Shown piece by piece: positions 43,173-54,934 of a stretch of DNA of 64,000 nucleotides. The notes under the pieces are model-generated. The model did not search any database, was not told the DNA's origin, and saw only the letters and a program-made list of their open reading frames with translations. Source of the stretch: Apium graveolens (Eukaryota; Streptophyta; Magnoliopsida; Apiales; Apiaceae); NCBI RefSeq assembly GCF_009905375.1, contig NC_133650.1, positions 143,414,476 through 143,478,475 on the forward strand. Direction: 5' to 3'. The translations under genes and the position numbers were made by a program. Each line of letters begins with the position of its first letter. Position 1 is the first letter of the stretch.

Positions 43173-43754
43173 TGTTATGGATAAAAAACTAAGGTTATTA
43201 TTTGCTGTATTTATTACTAAGATTCGGGAGCTCAAGGCCTTTAATGGCTGCTCTCGTGTTTCGTAGCTTAATTCTGCCTTTACGAGATGCCTACGTATCT
43301 CTGTAAATTAGAGAATCAAGCCAAAAAACGTAGTTCTGATGTGTGGGGCGAGGTCCCTTATATAGATGTTGGGAGTCCTTGAATTGGACTTGGTATAGGA
43401 GACTTGGTGGGCAAGTCTCATAATTAGAATGGACTTTGGAGTCCTAGATAGTAGGAAACTGATTCCTTATCCTTTTAGGTCCCCTTGAGGCTAATCTGTA
43501 AGGATTTATATCCTTATCGGGACTCTTCTCAATAGCTGATTTTTCCCTTATTAATTAATTACGAAATTAATTAATAATTAGGGTTTTTGGGCCTTCTTTA
43601 TTTCATCAGGCCTGATCTGGTCCATCAGGCCTGATCAGCATGTTAACCTTTCTGGTCTGAATGTCATACATCTTCTTATTGGGCCCAGCAGCCCATACCT
43701 TGTATAATTAATGCAATATTTAATTATACAATCACGATTTATTTATCCCTATCA
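43173..43754 (-). repeat. Element G 5' LTR
   Basis: 582 bp, the same length as the 3' LTR, with eleven substitutions by eye. A complemented TATA box is at 43357-43365. Confidence 0.95.
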
Positions 43755-44245
43755 ACTATGATGACCTCAAGTCTAAGGATACTTGTACAACTATCACTAT
43801 GTGAACAACTGCTGACACGTGAGTGAAGTCCATCAGTTGTTCAGCTGTGCGAGTCATGTTCAGTGAACTTATTCTATAATAAGCACCTACATACTAGCTA
43901 TAGTGTCACCACACAAATATCTATGAGAACAGACATCCTTCATAATGAAGCAAGCATAGTATGTACCGATCTTTGCGGATTATTAATTACCAGTTAGTAA
44001 TCCTATGACCAGGAACTATTTAAGTTTAGAGTTATCATCTTTTAGGTCTCACTATTATGATCTCATCATAATCCATAAAAAGCTTTACTCTAAACTATGG
44101 TATATCTTATTTAACACTTAAATAGATAGAGCCCGTAATAAAAACAAAACAAGTCTTTTATTAATATCAATGAAATCAAAACAGATTACATAAAAATTAT
44201 TCCTAAATCCTAATACATGATTGGACTTATGACATATTCCTTTCA
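43755..44245 (-). repeat. Element F 3' LTR, right piece
   Basis: It begins with the right ACTAT duplication of element G (43755-43759) and ends CCTTTCA at 44245, followed by the complemented polypurine tract ATCTCCCACTTGTAC. Confidence 0.92.
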
Positions 44246-44376
44246 ATCTCCCACTTGTACTAAAGCCAATCACTCTGGTATCTAATATCCATCTAGTCTT
44301 TATGACGATCAAAGTGACTTTCATAAAGTAGCTTTGTGAGTGGGTCTGCTATGTTGTTATGTGTGTCAACTCTATT
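44246..44376 (-). other. Element F polypurine tract and RNase H tail remnant
   Basis: After the purine tract complement the minus strand encodes the end of copia pol (RVDTHNN, ADPLTK) directly fused to RT sequence: everything from the RT active site through the RNase H core is deleted. Confidence 0.75.
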
Positions 44377-44877
44377 TCAATACAATACAAGAAATGTTAC
44401 CGCGCTCCCACTAACCCTTTTGTAGACACATGGTTCATCTACGTTTTTGATAAAACCAAACTCTTTGATTGTCTCATCAAAATAGATGTTCCATCTACGA
44501 GAAGCTTGCTTTAAACCATATATGGTTCGCAGCAGCTTACACACTAGGTTTTCATTTCCCTTGGAAAGAAAACCATCTGGCCATTTGCCAGATCTCATAG
44601 TCGTAGTAAGCAGTAATCGCAAGCAAAATCCGAACTGATTTTAACAGGGCTACAGGTAAAAGGTTTCATCAAAGTCAATCCATTGCCTTTGTTTGAATCC
44701 TTTTGCCACAAGCCTGGCCTTATAGGTCTCCACCTGGCCATCTGCTCTAATCATTCTTTCGTATACCGTATACATAGGTTTCATTCCGGATTTCATGGCA
44801 CTTTGCCATTTCTCTGAGTCAACACTACTCATAGCCTCATTATAGGTCACAGGGTCGTCATCATCAATGATCGACAA
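44377..44877 (-). pseudogene. pol: Element F pol: reverse transcriptase remnants
   Basis: Two pieces, 44877-44650 ([39 protein letters not shown]) and 44622-44377 (FLSKGNENLVCKLLRTIYGL, KQASRRWNIYFDE, SGSAVTFLVLY). Compared with element H, a two-base loss after DETF shifts the frame, about 70 bp covering the first catalytic Asp block ([10 protein letters not shown]) are missing near 44585, and the frame ends at VLY just before where H has the YVDD active site. The RT is dead. Confidence 0.85.
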
Positions 44878-44952
44878 CTCATTGTCATTCTTAATGACAA
44901 GGCCATATTACCTCTCAGGTTGGCGAGACACTCTCCCTGTTCTATGAATGGG

Positions 44953-45785
44953 CTATTCCACAAAAGGTTGTTCAGTCAGAACAGGTGTTTCCACTTGATC
45001 CGTAGTAGTTTGTGCTTCTTGAACTTCATCAAGTTCAATTTTGCTCCCACTGTTTCCTTTAAGGATAAACTCCTTTTCCAAGAAGGTAGCATGTCTGGAG
45101 ACAAACACCCGATGATCGGTGTAAAAGTAATACCATAAAGTCTCTTTAGGATATCCCACAAAACTATATTTTACGGAATATTCCAGCTTATCTGGGTCAA
45201 CTTTCTTGACATAGGCTGGACATCCCCAAATCTTAACGTGTTTAAGACCCGGTTTCCTTACTTTCCATATCTCATACGGAGTTTGAGGAACAGATTTGGA
45301 AGGCACCATATTCAGTAAATATGCTGAGGTTTCCAATGCATAACCCCATAGGAATACTGGAAGATTTGCATAGCTCATCATGGACCGAACTATATCTAAC
45401 AAAGTTCGATTTCTCCTTTCAAATATCAATCTGGAGGCGTCCACTGGGAGACTATACCATTTACTTTGAGATAATCTAGAAATACTTCATTAAAGTATTC
45501 ACCACCTCGATCTGATCGAAGAGTTATAATACTATGTTTGGTTATTTCTCCACTTCATACTTATACTCTCTGAACTTTTCAAAGGCTTCAGACTTGTGTT
45601 TCATCAAACACATATCCGAATCTAGATCTATTATCCATGAAAGTAATGAAGTATGAAAATCCACCCATGGCTTGCGTAGACATTGGTCCACATACATCTG
45701 TGTGTACCATTCCTAGCAAATTTGCAGTCCTCTCTCCATGTCTACTAAATGGAGACTGCAGTGCCACTATAAAGTGAGATTTTCA
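44953..45785 (-). pseudogene. pol: Element F pol: integrase remnants
   Basis: The C-terminal half is open from 45444 to 44953 ([73 protein letters not shown]). Upstream to 45785 the core is recognisable against element H (GGFS-type block, ITLRSDRGGEY) but broken by stops and small deletions, including a 14-base loss before ERRNRT and loss of the GAG_pre-integrase and zinc region. Confidence 0.82.
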
Positions 45786-46118
45786 TCATCCCTTTTCTTT
45801 TATTAGTTTGTTCAATCTGATGTAAATTATGTCACATATATACAGACCATTATTTAAAGCACCACGTCCATAAAGAATATTATCTCTAAGAATAGAACAT
45901 TCATTATTCTCAATAATAAATGAAAATCCAGCCAAGTCTAACATGGTAATAATATTCCTCACAATCGAGGGAACAAAATAACAATTATTTAAAACAATAG
46001 TCTTGCCCGTAGGCATATGAAAATGAAATAATCCTACATCTTCAGCAGCAACTCTTGCTCCATTTCCCATCAGTAGAATCACCTCCTCTTCTTTAAGAGT
46101 CCTACTTCTCCTTAGTCC
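45786..46118 (-). pseudogene. pol: Element F pol: protease and following region
   Basis: The frame continues from gag after the TAG at 46121-46119 with VILLMGNGARVAAEDVG, HMPTGKTIVLNNCYFVPSIV and FIIENNECSILRDN, the copia region between protease motif and integrase zinc domain. It matches element H nearly throughout. Confidence 0.82.
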
Positions 46119-47048
46119 CTACAACAAATTGCATATATGAGAACCACAGGCGGTATCTAATACCCAAGTAGAAATTTGATTTAATGACATATTCACTTCT
46201 ATCATGAACATACCTGAATCAGAAGCGGCAGTCTCACTACCCTTCTTCTTCTTCAATTCTGCAAGGTAAACCTTGCAGTTCCTCTTCCAGTGCCCCACCT
46301 TGTTACAGTGAAAGCAAACAACTTTGCTCTTGGGGTCTTCAGCTTTTGGTGTAACCGGCTTTTCTTCACCTACTTTCTTCTTCTTGGAAGAGTTCCTCCT
46401 CCTTTTCTTAGGATTGGAACCTTCACCAATTAGAAGAACAGAACTCTTCTTAGGGGGAAAATTCGATTCCGCAGTCTTCAACATGTTGTGGAGTTCAGGC
46501 AGGCTGACATCCAACTTATTCATGTGAAAGTTCACAACAAATTGCGAGAACGAACTCGGAAGCGATTGCAAGACCAAGTCTTGGCTCAGCTCCCCATCCA
46601 TGGCAAAACCAAGTTGTCCAAGACGTTCAATCAAATTGATCATCTTAAGTACATGGTCATTCACAGATGATTTCTCAGACATCCTACAACTGAACAGCTC
46701 CTTCGATATCTCATATCGAGCTGTCCTCCCTGCCACATCATACAACTCTTGTAGATGCATGAAGATAGTGTGAGCATCCATATGCTCATGTTGCTTCTGT
46801 AGCTCAATATTCATGGAAGCTAGCATGATGCATTGAGCAACATTTGCATCATCTATCCATTTACGATACACAACATGTTCATCATTATGCGCATCGCTAG
46901 CAGGTTCAGTAGGCTTAGGTGAGTCAATCACGTATTCCAGCTTCTCAATCTTGAGAACAATTCTCAGGTTTCGAAGCCAGTCAGCATAATTAGGACCAGT
47001 CAATTTGTGAGCATCTAGTATGCTCCTGAGTGATAGTGCATAAGACAT
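46119..47048 (-). pseudogene. gag: Element F gag to protease active site
   Basis: Gag starts MSYALSLRSILDAHKLTG (47048; an 11-residue upstream extension is unlikely to be used). It has the full copia gag core (NYADWLRNLRIVL, YEISKELFSCRMSEKSS, LVLQSLPSSFSQFVVNFHMN), a Lys-rich linker (KKRRRNSSKKKK), a zinc knuckle CFHCNKVGHWKRNC, and the protease motif STWVLDTACGSHIC with its Asp. A TAG at 46121-46119 ends the frame; element H has CAA there. This is the only full-length gag of the family in the window. Confidence 0.9.
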
Positions 47049-48880
47049 AACGTACAAAGTAAATCTGTAAATGATAAACACATAACAACACTTAGCAAAT
47101 ATTCAATTTCATTTCAAAACACTATATAAATCGGGACTTTATTCATAAGTGGCTCCCACTAGTTTATCTAATTTATTCAACCCCCTACGTGAAAAATTAA
47201 GCATTCATAATGCTAGTGGGAATAGGGATCCTACATTCCATTACACAACCCCGGCTGTAGCACGAACCGCCATGTAATGTTCAATAGGCAGACAACTCTT
47301 TTCAATTACATCTTATGTTATTCCCTAATCAAACTTTAGCCTCTTGAATACTTGAGTCACGGCTGTGGCACGACAAACTCAATATTCTAAGTCAAGTCTA
47401 ACCCAACATTCCGTACAATTGAATCAGTCTCCAACGACCCACGGCTATGGCACGTACCGACCTTTAGATTCTAATTCAATGTACACATCTCTATGTAATA
47501 GAGAAGTATTTCTTATTTCGAAATCGAAGCCCTCGGTTGTAGCACGAACCGACAATGATTCAAAAATAAGAACTACTTTTCTATCATGTTGGAAGGCTAT
47601 GACCGACACAAGCCCGTTGTGTCATTGGCCAATTACTACTTGATATTATTTAATTTTAGAGGGATTATATTACGTTACAATCATAATCATATTATAAAGA
47701 GATTCTTCCTTTTAAATTAAATATTTCAAATCAATAATCAATAATCAGATGATTCCCAGATCAGGTGGAGCATTGTCAAGAGGCGTCACTTAATAACCCT
47801 TTCTTACAGATAGAAATCTGTTGTTGACAGAATCATCCTTTCTCTCATATTGAAAATTCATATTCAATTACGTGTTTCATAAACACAAGAATCTCATGAT
47901 TGTATTCATAATATTGTTATTAAGGTTATGAAACAATTTCACTATACTAGGTTGTCTAACAAACGCCTTATGTTCATTTAAGTTCACCTAAATCTATCAT
48001 CGCATGATAAACTAAGCATATATCACATATATCAACATGAATAAACATCAAGGTAGGCATGTTACATCATCTAGCATATTGGTCTAAGCATTATACATCT
48101 CTATGTATCACATGAAGCATTTAAAAGCAGTTAAAACAGTTAAAAACAGCTTTAAAACACTTTCAGAAATATAAACAGTTCAAAAAATTTATATAAACTA
48201 AAATTGATCACTCCATTAGATCCGTCTCGGAAAAACGAATCCAACGGTATATTGCACGCCCAAAACGGAGTTACGAAACTCCCAAAAAATCAAATTTAAT
48301 GTGGACAGTCGGGCTGTAACGCATTACAGGAACGCGTTACAAGCCCTGTAACGCATTCCGGTGATGCGTTACAACCCTTTTAAGCCATTAAAAGGTGTAA
48401 CGCATTCCGTGAATGCGCCATAGGGTGTAACGCATTCCCGGAATGCGCGACACCCTATCTTCTGCGTGTGTACATGTTGCTTCTGCCGTGCGCCTACCTG
48501 ACATCTTCTTCTCGAACAGCGTGCCGCAGTAACAACACAGCAGACTTTTCTTGTTTCAACAGATGACAGCAGACAAGCAGATGTACATATATATATACAA
48601 CAGAATATACATATATATATATACTTATTTAATTACGAATTTTAATTGAAACAACTTTAAAAATTCATAATAAAAAATCTATACATCATAAAAATATAAG
48701 AAAAATACCCAGACGATCTACAACACTTGTAGAACCCAGATCAACATTCAAAATCATTCTGAGAAACGATTTCTCATCAGACAAAATTAATCCATGATAT
48801 AACTTGTAAAAATCATAATTAATTCATACAAGAACATAAAATTCTGAAATTTTTACCATAGATCTATATGCATACAACCT
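47049..48880 (-). other. Element F 5' leader (1.8 kb, non-coding)
   Basis: No coding potential. At 47250-47545 four copies of a word like GTGGCACGA / CGGCTGTGGCACGAACCG lie 60-110 bp apart, also present in element H. A GC-rich block at 48300-48560 repeats GTAACGCATTCC in both orientations, including near-palindrome AACGCATTCCCGGAATGCGC; H has different sequence there. A TA-rich microsatellite is near 48585-48625. Confidence 0.65.
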
Positions 48881-48894
48881 AAGCTCTGATACCA
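48881..48894 (-). other. Element F primer-binding site
   Basis: The minus strand reads TGGTATCAGAGCTT, one base inside the LTR: initiator tRNA-Met type. Confidence 0.9.
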
Positions 48895-48895
48895 A

Positions 48896-50546
48896 TGTTG
48901 GATTTTAATCGCAGCGGAGGCATGGTAAAACACTTTTACACATATAAAATCCAAATAAAAGCATATAAATCGTGGTAAAAACATATGAATCGATTACTAA
49001 CCTTTAGTATGCGATCCAAGAGCAACGATCGGAGATCCTTAGCAGCTGCTCCTCAAACGTGAAGCACTCCACCGGTATCCACCAAGAAAACGACGTTAAG
49101 GAGGAGGAGGAGATGGAGAGAATTAGGTTTTATAAAATTTTGGGGTTCGGGTTAGAATAAAAAATAGGGTTTATAATAGTATATTTATAGGCAAAATTTT
49201 CAGCTGAAATTTTCCCATAGAATATTATTATTATTAACCCATTTATTATTCTCATTAATAATTAAAACACCTTTTAATTATTAATCCTTTTTCTAAACAC
49301 TTTAGAAATAATTCTCTCTCTTGATTTAATTTCCAAAAATTAAATTCTTAATTAATAATATTAAGAACTTTTCTTAATTAATTTATAATCAATTAAATCT
49401 CGTTTAATCAATTATAAAATTTGCCAATTAATTATTTATATCATAAATAAATAATTATTAGCCATTATTTATTAAAAATTCTCCACCATTAAATCATTCT
49501 CTTTTTATGGTTTGACCCTGTAGGTTCAATATTAAGCCGGTAGTAGAAATAAATAATAATAAAACTATTTTATCATTATTTATATAAATTCTCTAATTTA
49601 TTAAATATGATTAATTAATTAATCATATTTATTCTACATCGTGAGGGATACTTCTCAGCATATCGCGACTATCCGGATAATATGAATTCACTGCTTAGAA
49701 TACCAAGAACCTATTCAGTGAATAGTTACCGTACAATAAACTCCTTCTACCCTATAATGTCCCGATTAAATACAAGGCATGGATCTCGTGTCAAGCCTAT
49801 CTAATCTAATCACTTGCTTACCATTTACTATGCTTAGTTCTATGCAAATTAGAAACTCCTTTCTAATTTCATTCACTCTGGCCAGAGATTCCTGAACTAG
49901 CATAAGTGGATCAGCCTTGAACATTCGCTTCCTTCACTGGAAGGGGTAGATCCTTTATTGATCATACACTATCTTCGTGTACAAATTCCTATACCCAGTA
50001 GAGCCCTAATAATTGTCCCTGGAGACTAAGAACTAAACCAAAGCATAGTTCAGTCTACACAAGATGACTATGATGACCTCAAGTCTAATGATACTTGTAC
50101 AACTATCACTATATGAACAACTGCTGACACGTGAGTGAACTCCATCAGTTGTTCAACTGTGCGAGTTATGTTCAGTGAACTTATTCTATAATAAGCACCT
50201 ACATACTAGCTGTAGTGTCACCACACAAATATCTATGAGAACAGACATCCTTCATAATGAAGCAAGCATAGTATGTACCGATCTTTGTGGATTATTAATT
50301 ACCAGTTAGTAATCCTATGACCAGTAACTATTTAAGTTGAGAGTTATCATCTTTTAGGTCTCACTATTATGATCTCATCATAATCCATAAAAAGTTTTAC
50401 TCTAAACTATGGTATATCTTAAATAGATAGAGCCCGTATTAAAAATAAAACAAGTCTTTTATTAATATCAATGAAATCAAAACAGATTACATAAAAGTTA
50501 TTCCTAAATCCTAATACATGATTGGACTTAGGACATATTCCTTTCA
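48896..50546 (-). repeat. Element F 5' LTR
   Basis: 1651 bp, TGTTGGATTTTAATC to CCTTTCA, with a complemented TATA box at 49182-49189. It faces the 5' LTR of element H across 26 bp as an inverted repeat. Confidence 0.93.
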
Positions 50547-50572
50547 CCGACGACGTTACCTTGACATCTATT
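50547..50572 (+). other. 26-bp element E leader remnant between F and H, with two TSDs
   Basis: CCGAC (50547-50551, right duplication of F) is followed by 16 bases of element E leader and CTATT (50568-50572, left duplication of H). The partners are at 31490-31494 and 58836-58840. Confidence 0.9.
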
Positions 50573-52281
50573 TGAAAGAGATATGTCCTAAGTCCAATCA
50601 TGTATGAGGATTTATGAATAACTTTTATGTAATCTGTTTTGATTTCATTGATATTAATAAAAGACTTGTTTTGTTTTTATTGCGGGCTCTATCTATTTAA
50701 ATGTTTAAATAAGATATACCACAGTTTAGAGTAAAGCTTTTTATGGATTGTGATGAGATCATAATAATGAGACCTAAAAGATGATAACTCTAAACTTAAA
50801 TAGTTCCTGGTCGTAGGATTACTAACTGGTAATTAATAATCCGCAAAGATCGGTACGTACTATGCTTGCTTCATTAAGAAGGATATCTGTTCTCGTAGAC
50901 ATTTGTGTGGTGACACTATAACTAGTATGTAGGTGCTTATTATAGAATAAGTTCACTAAACATGACTCACACAGCTGAACAACTGATGGAGTTCAGTCAC
51001 GTGTCAGCAGTTGTTCATATAGTGATAGTTGTACAAGTATCCTTAGACTTGAGGTCATCATAGTCATCTTGTGTACACTGAACTATGCATTGGTTTAGTT
51101 CTTAGTCTCAAGGGAAAATTATAAGGGCTCTACTGGGTATAGGAATTTGTACACGAAGATAGTGTATGATCAACAAAGGATCTACCCCTTCCAGTGAAGG
51201 AAGAGAATGTTCAATGCTGATCCACTTATGCTAGTTCAGGAATCTCTGGCCAGAGTGAATGAAATTAGAAAGGAGTTTCTAATTTACATTAAATAAAACT
51301 AAGAATAGTGAATGGGAAAGCAAGTGATTAAATAAGATAGGCTTGACACAAGTTCCATGCCTTGTATTTAATCGTGACATTGCAGGGTAGAAGGAATTAA
51401 TTGTACGGTAACTACTCACTGAATAGGTTCTTGGTATTCTAAGCAGTGAATTCATATTATCCGGATAGTCGCGATATGCTGAGCAGTATCCCTCATGATG
51501 TAGAATAAATATGATTAATTAATTAATCATATTTAATGAATTAGAGAATTTATATAAATAATGATAAAATAGTTTTATTATTATTTATTTCTACTACCGG
51601 CTTAATATTGAACCTACAGGGTCACACCATAAAAAAGAATGATTTAATGGTGTAGAAATTAATTAATAATGGCTGATAATTATTTATTTATGAAATAAAT
51701 AATTAATTGGTAAATTTAATAATTGATTAAATGAGATTTAATTGATTATAAATTAATTAAGAAAAAGTTCTTAATATTATTAATTAAGAATTTAATTTTT
51801 GGATATGAAATCAAGTGAGAGAATTATTTCTAAAATGTTTAGAAAAAGGATTAATAATTAAAAGGTGTTTTAATTATTTGTGAGAATAATAAAGGGTTAA
51901 TAATAATAATATTTTATGGGAAAATTTTCAGCTGAAAATTTTGCCTATAAATATACTATTATAGACCCTATTTTTGCCTCAACCAAAAAGATTTACAAAA
52001 CCCTAATTCTCTCCACCTCCTCCTCCTTCATTACATCGTTTTCTTGGTGGATACCGGTGGAGTGCTTCACACTTGAGGAGCAGCTGCTAAGGATCTCCGT
52101 TCATCATTTTTGGATCGCCATTAAAGACCTCCATCTTTCCATTAACGTAAAGCTTCTTAAGGTAAACATACTGAACTACGAATTAAATATTATTTTTCGC
52201 ATGGATCCTGTGGTGGGTTTCGGTTTTTTTTTAAGTTTTAAATTTACGTTTTCGCTGCGTTTATGTGCTAAAAACCCTTCA
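50573..52281 (+). repeat. Element H 5' LTR
   Basis: TGAAAGAGATATGTCC to AAAACCCTTCA, 1709 bp. TATAAATA at 51946-51953 is the likely promoter; a CT-rich leader with TTCTCTCCACC follows. Confidence 0.94.
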
Positions 52282-52282
52282 A

Positions 52283-52296
52283 TGGCATCAGAGCTA
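52283..52296 (+). other. Element H primer-binding site (variant)
   Basis: TGGCATCAGAGCTA, one base after the LTR; it differs from the initiator tRNA-Met type TGGTATCAGAGC by one base (C for T). Confidence 0.82.
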
Positions 52297-54202
52297 CTTG
52301 CGAAAAGTTTTTAATTCGTTTATGTGTTTAACTGTTTTCGATATATGAGCATGTACGTGATTCGCCATGATTTGATGTTGATATAATATGCTTATATATG
52401 TATGGTTTTGAATATATGATATTCATGTGAGTTGTATAATCATAAGATGATTATGTAATCTGTATATATACTGATATATATATAATTTATGTTTGTTCTA
52501 ATTATGAGAATCATATTAGATACGGATTCTGAATTGGCTGCTGCAGATTTGCTGAAATCTGGGTCTGGTGTCCGATTTACGCAAATGAATACCCTGTTCC
52601 ATAGGTAAACGAGCGTCTGAACAAAACTGATAGCCAAGGCTATCAACGACTCGTCTGTAAGGCGTTTGACGTCGTTTACTGCCCGTAAACAGTGACTCTT
52701 GTTTTTCAGATTTGATTCTAATTTTTCTGATTTTTGTCATATTTTCTTTTTATGATTAGATCATGGATAATATGATATGTTAAAATCAGATTATGTGTTT
52801 TAACATGCTTTTATGTGTTGTATGAGCATGTTGGATGGTTATGGCCTTTCGACCTTAGTGTAATGGTTTTGGTTTTGGTTTTAAATACGACTTGCATGTC
52901 TTCAATCTTTATAATCATAAATCTCGAATGTAACTCGAGTTATTCTTGTAAGTTCATTAGATTAGTTTTACTTTCAATCATGTAATGTAATTGAAAACTC
53001 AAGAAGGCTATCCAATGGAGGTAATACAAAGAAGAAGACGAGGCATACAAGAAGTCTAAACAAAGAAGAAGACTTATGTAATAAGTAGTATTTATTTCCA
53101 TCACCATATTAGATTGACCTTGAACTTTATCACAAGCTTGATAAAGATCATATAGGATGGGGCCATAACCAAACACATTTACTTTATTGCACTTTACATT
53201 TACTTGTTTATTTAATTTTATATATGTGATATATGAATATGTTTACCATGCGATGATAGATTTATGTGAACTTAAATCAATATAAGGCATGCTCTAGAAA
53301 ATCCAGAATAGGAATCGTTTCTTGCCTTAACAATAAATATTATGAATACGATCATGAGATTCTTGTGTTTATGAAACACGTAATTGAATATGAATTTTCA
53401 ATATTGAGAGAAAGGATGATTCTGTTAACAACAGATTTCTATCTGTAAGAAAGGGTTATTAAGTGACGCCTCTTGACAATGCTCCACCCGATCTGGGAAT
53501 CATCTGATTATCAATTATTGATTTGAAATATTTAATTTAAAAGGAAGAATCTCTTTATAATATGATTATGATTGTAACGTAATATAATCCCTCTAAAATT
53601 AAATAATATCAAGTAGTAATTGGCCAATGACACAACGGGCTTGTGTCGGTCATAGCCTTCCAACATGGTAGAAAGTGGTTCTTATTTTTAAATCATTGTC
53701 GTTTCGTGCTACAGCCAAGGGCTTTGATTTCGAAATAAGAAATACTTGTCTATTACATATAGATGTGTACATTGAATTAGAATCTAAAGGTCGGTACGTG
53801 GTACATCCGTGGACCGTTGGAGACTGATTCAATTATACGAAATGTTGGGTTAGACTTGACTTAGAATATTGAGTTTATCGTGCCACAGCCGTGACTCAAT
53901 TATTCAATAGGCTAAACTTATATTAGGGAATAACATAAGATGTAATTGACAAGAGTTGTCTGCCTATTGAACATCACATGCCGTTTCATGCCACAGCCGA
54001 GGTTGTGTGATGGAATGTAGGATCCCTATTCCCACTAGCATTATGAATGCTTAATTTTCACTTAGGGGGTTGGAAAAAATTAGATAAACTATTGGGAGAC
54101 ACTTATGAATAAAGACCCGATTCATATAGTGTTTTGAAATGAAATTGAATATTTGCTAAGTGTTGTTATGTGTTTATCATTTACAGATTTAATGTATTCG
54201 TC
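52297..54202 (+). other. Element H 5' leader (1.9 kb, non-coding)
   Basis: No coding potential. A block at about 52600-52700 repeats GTAAACGAGCG / GTAAGGCGTTT / CGTTTACTG words in both orientations and replaces the GC-rich block of F. At 53703-54005 four copies of TCGTGCYACAGCCG-like words lie 80-107 bp apart, the counterpart of those in F. Confidence 0.65.
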
Positions 54203-54934
54203 ATGTCTTCTGCATTATCACTCCAGAGCATACTAGATGCTCACAAGTTGACTGGTCCTAATTTAGCTGTTTGTTTTCACTGTAACAAGTTAGGGCACTG
54301 GAAGAGGAACTGCAAGCTTTACCTTGCAGAATTGAAGAAGAAGGGTAGTGAGACTACCGCTTCTGATTCAGGCATGTTCATGATCGAAGTTAATATGTCA
54401 CTAGGTCAAATTTCTACTTGGGTATTAGATACCGCCTCTGGTTCTCATATTTGTAATTCGTTGCAAGGACTAAAGGGAAGTAGGACTCTTGAAAAAGATG
54501 AGGTGATTCTACGTATGGGCCATGGAGCAAGGGTTGCGGCCATATCTGTAAGATCATTTAGTTTACATATGCCTACGGGCAAGACTATTATTTTGAATAA
54601 TTGTTATTACGTTCCCTCTATTGTGAGGAATATTGTTTCTATTCCTATGGTGGATGTGGATGGTTTTTCATTTATTATTAAGAATAATGAATGTTCTATC
54701 CTTAGAGATAATGTTCTTTTTGGACATGGCATTTTAAATAATGGTCTGTATGTATGTGACGTAGAGCATGACTTACTTAAGATTGAACAAACTAATAAAA
54801 GAAAACAAGATGATGAAAATATGACCTATTTATGGCACTGTAGGCTAGGTCATATTAGTGAAAATAGACTGCGGACATTGCATAAGGAAGGGTTACTTGA
54901 CCCCTTTGATTTTGAATCATATCCTACATGCTAG
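54203..54934 (+). pseudogene. gag: Element H gag remnant, protease and GAG_pre-integrase
   Basis: It starts like F gag (LSLQSILDAHKLTGPN) but jumps directly to the zinc knuckle CFHCNKLGHWKRNC: about 225 residues of the gag core are deleted without changing the frame. The rest follows F: protease motif STWVLDTASGSHIC, HMPTGKTIILNNCYYVPSIV, then the integrase zinc region (TYLWHCRLGHISENRL) up to a TAG at 54932-54934 after SYPTC. Confidence 0.88.

Larger units (their letters stand above)
32669..43754 (-). mobile_element. Element G: Tat-like Ty3/gypsy with antisense accessory gene
   Basis: This complete 11,086-bp element has 582-bp LTRs, TSD ACTAT (32664-32668, 43755-43759), gag, PR-RT-RH, a second (archaeal-type) RNase H, integrase, then a plus-strand gene between integrase and the 3' LTR. 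The dual RNase H and long 3' region mark the Tat lineage (Ogre, Grande, Retand relatives). Eleven LTR differences counted by eye (about 1.9%) suggest a recent insertion, the latest step of the deepest nest. Confidence 0.93.
31495..50546 (-). mobile_element. Element F: Ty1/copia, interrupted by element G
   Basis: F has LTRs of about 1.65 kb (TGTTGGATTTTAATC ... CCTTTCA on the plus strand), a primer site at 48881-48894 and TSD CCGAC (31490-31494 and 50547-50551). Without element G it is about 7.96 kb. Its pol has lost several segments, including the RT active site, so it is non-autonomous. It belongs to the same family as element H, with similar LTRs and proteins. Confidence 0.93.
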
